From Pseudomonas sp. (GTDB lineage Bacteria; Pseudomonadota; Gammaproteobacteria; Pseudomonadales; Pseudomonadaceae), in contig DQGF01000263.1 of assembly GCA_003525045.1 (NCBI GenBank), forward strand, positions 3,934-11,228: 7,295 nucleotides of DNA, in the 5' to 3' direction. The notes under the pieces are model-generated. The model searched no databases and had not been told where the DNA came from. It worked only from the letters and a program-made list of their open reading frames with translations. Shown one piece after another: positions 6,430 through 7,295 of this stretch. The first letter of the stretch is position 1, and each line of letters opens with the position of its first letter. The translations under genes and the position numbers were made by a program.

Positions 6430-7295
6430 ATGTCGGTACCCCCGCGTGCCGTTCAGCTTAACGAAGCGAACGCGTTCCTTAAGGAACATCCTGAGGTTCT
6501 GTACGTTGACCTTCTGATTGCGGATATGAATGGTGTGGTGCGCGGCAAGCGCATTGAACGCACCAGTCTCCACAAGGTTTACGAGAAAGGCATCAACCTG
6601 CCGGCCTCTCTATTTGCTCTGGATATCAATGGCTCGACGGTGGAAAGCACCGGCCTGGGCCTGGACATCGGCGATGCTGACCGAATCTGCTATCCAATCC
6701 CTGACACCCTGTGCAATGAACCCTGGCAGAAGCGCCCTACCGCGCAACTGTTAATGACCATGCACGAAATTGAAGGTGAACCTTTCTTCGCGGATCCGCG
6801 CGAAGTTTTGCGTCAAGTTGTTACCAAGTTTGACGAGATGGGTCTGACCATCTGCGCCGCGTTCGAACTGGAGTTCTACCTGATCGACCAGGAAAACGTG
6901 AATGGTCGTCCGCAACCTCCACGCTCGCCGATCTCCGGCAAACGACCGCACTCGACACAGGTCTACCTGATCGACGACCTCGACGAATACGTTGACTGCC
7001 TCCAGGACATTCTGGAAGGTGCGAAGGAGCAAGGCATCCCTGCCGACGCGATCGTCAAGGAAAGTGCCCCGGCGCAGTTCGAAGTGAACCTGCACCACGT
7101 GGCCGACCCGATCAAGGCCTGCGACTATGCGGTCCTGCTCAAGCGTCTGATCAAGAACATCGCCTACGACCATGAAATGGACACCACCTTCATGGCCAAG
7201 CCTTATCCGGGCCAGGCGGGCAACGGTCTGCACGTCCACATCTCGATTCTTGATAAAGACGGCAAGAATATTTTTGCCAGCGAGGATCCCGAGCA
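6430..7295 (+). CDS. spuI: Glutamylpolyamine synthetase SpuI, N-terminal part (cut by window edge)
   Basis: The frame is open from the ATG at 6430 to the window end: 288 codons plus two bases of a protein usually near 455 residues. It is a glutamine synthetase-family ligase, paralogous to spuB, expected to join glutamate to a polyamine using ATP. The beta-grasp domain covers about 20-115, with LLIADMNGVVRGKR (28-41) matching CMIADLTGITRGK of SpuB. Catalytic-domain metal and substrate residues visible are Glu146 and Glu148 in AFELEFYL, Glu211 in KESAPAQFEVN, Glu218, and His268 and His270 in GNGLHVHIS. AAAGGTG lies 7 nt before the ATG. It is divergent from the spuA remnant and spuB, as in the published divergent spuABCDEFGH-spuI arrangement. 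The C-terminal loop that would show whether the adenylylation tyrosine is present lies outside the window. Confidence 0.92.
   Translation, partial: MSVPPRAVQLNEANAFLKEHPEVLYVDLLIADMNGVVRGKRIERTSLHKVYEKGINLPASLFALDINGSTVESTGLGLDIGDADRICYPIPDTLCNEPWQKRPTAQLLMTMHEIEGEPFFADPREVLRQVVTKFDEMGLTICAAFELEFYLIDQENVNGRPQPPRSPISGKRPHSTQVYLIDDLDEYVDCLQDILEGAKEQGIPADAIVKESAPAQFEVNLHHVADPIKACDYAVLLKRLIKNIAYDHEMDTTFMAKPYPGQAGNGLHVHISILDKDGKNIFASEDPE

Noticed and set aside
6751..7239. Minus-strand open frame (162 codons) inside spuI
   Set aside because: Antisense to the conserved catalytic domain of spuI, with no independent support.

Overview
The window is a polyamine (putrescine/spermidine) uptake and utilization locus from a Pseudomonas, most like the P. 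fluorescens/P. putida group. It follows the known divergent spuABCDEFGH / spuI arrangement of P. aeruginosa. The organism call rests on gene content, gene order, GC-rich codon use and strong resemblance of the encoded proteins to Spu proteins recalled from memory; no database search was run.

Layout. On the minus strand, in transcription order: a decayed spuA (5771-6151), spuB (4375-5733, gamma-glutamylpolyamine synthetase), spuC (2951-4315, class III aminotransferase), spuD (1672-2784) and spuE (385-1482), which are tandem paralogous periplasmic polyamine-binding proteins, and the 5' end of spuF (1-316, transporter ATPase), cut by the window edge. On the plus strand, spuI (6430 to beyond 7295), a second glutamylpolyamine synthetase, runs divergently and is cut by the right edge after 288 codons.

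How the genes work together. SpuD and SpuE capture polyamines in the periplasm and pass them to an ABC permease whose ATPase is SpuF; the permease genes would lie beyond the left edge. Inside the cell, SpuC can transaminate putrescine directly to 4-aminobutanal, while SpuB and SpuI add gamma-glutamate to start the glutamylated route. That route normally ends with a class I amidotransferase-type hydrolase (SpuA/PuuD) that frees the final amino acid. Here spuA is reduced to about half length and lacks most of its catalytic domain, so this step must be done by another gene or be lost.

Non-coding content. The 278-bp divergent region (6152-6429) holds an imperfect 15+15-bp inverted repeat (6201-6241) whose arms look like the E. 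coli PuuR box as I remember it, a terminator-like element with competing stems (6305-6340) that belongs to no visible gene end, and a possible sigma-70 promoter for spuI. Every intercistronic gap of the minus-strand operon contains at least one inverted repeat able to form an RNA stem-loop, most of them just after the upstream stop codon. I see no mobile element, CRISPR array, tRNA or rRNA, and no wholly new system. The points most worth a second look are the spuA decay, the operator-like dyad, the orphan terminator-like element and the stem-loops in every gap.
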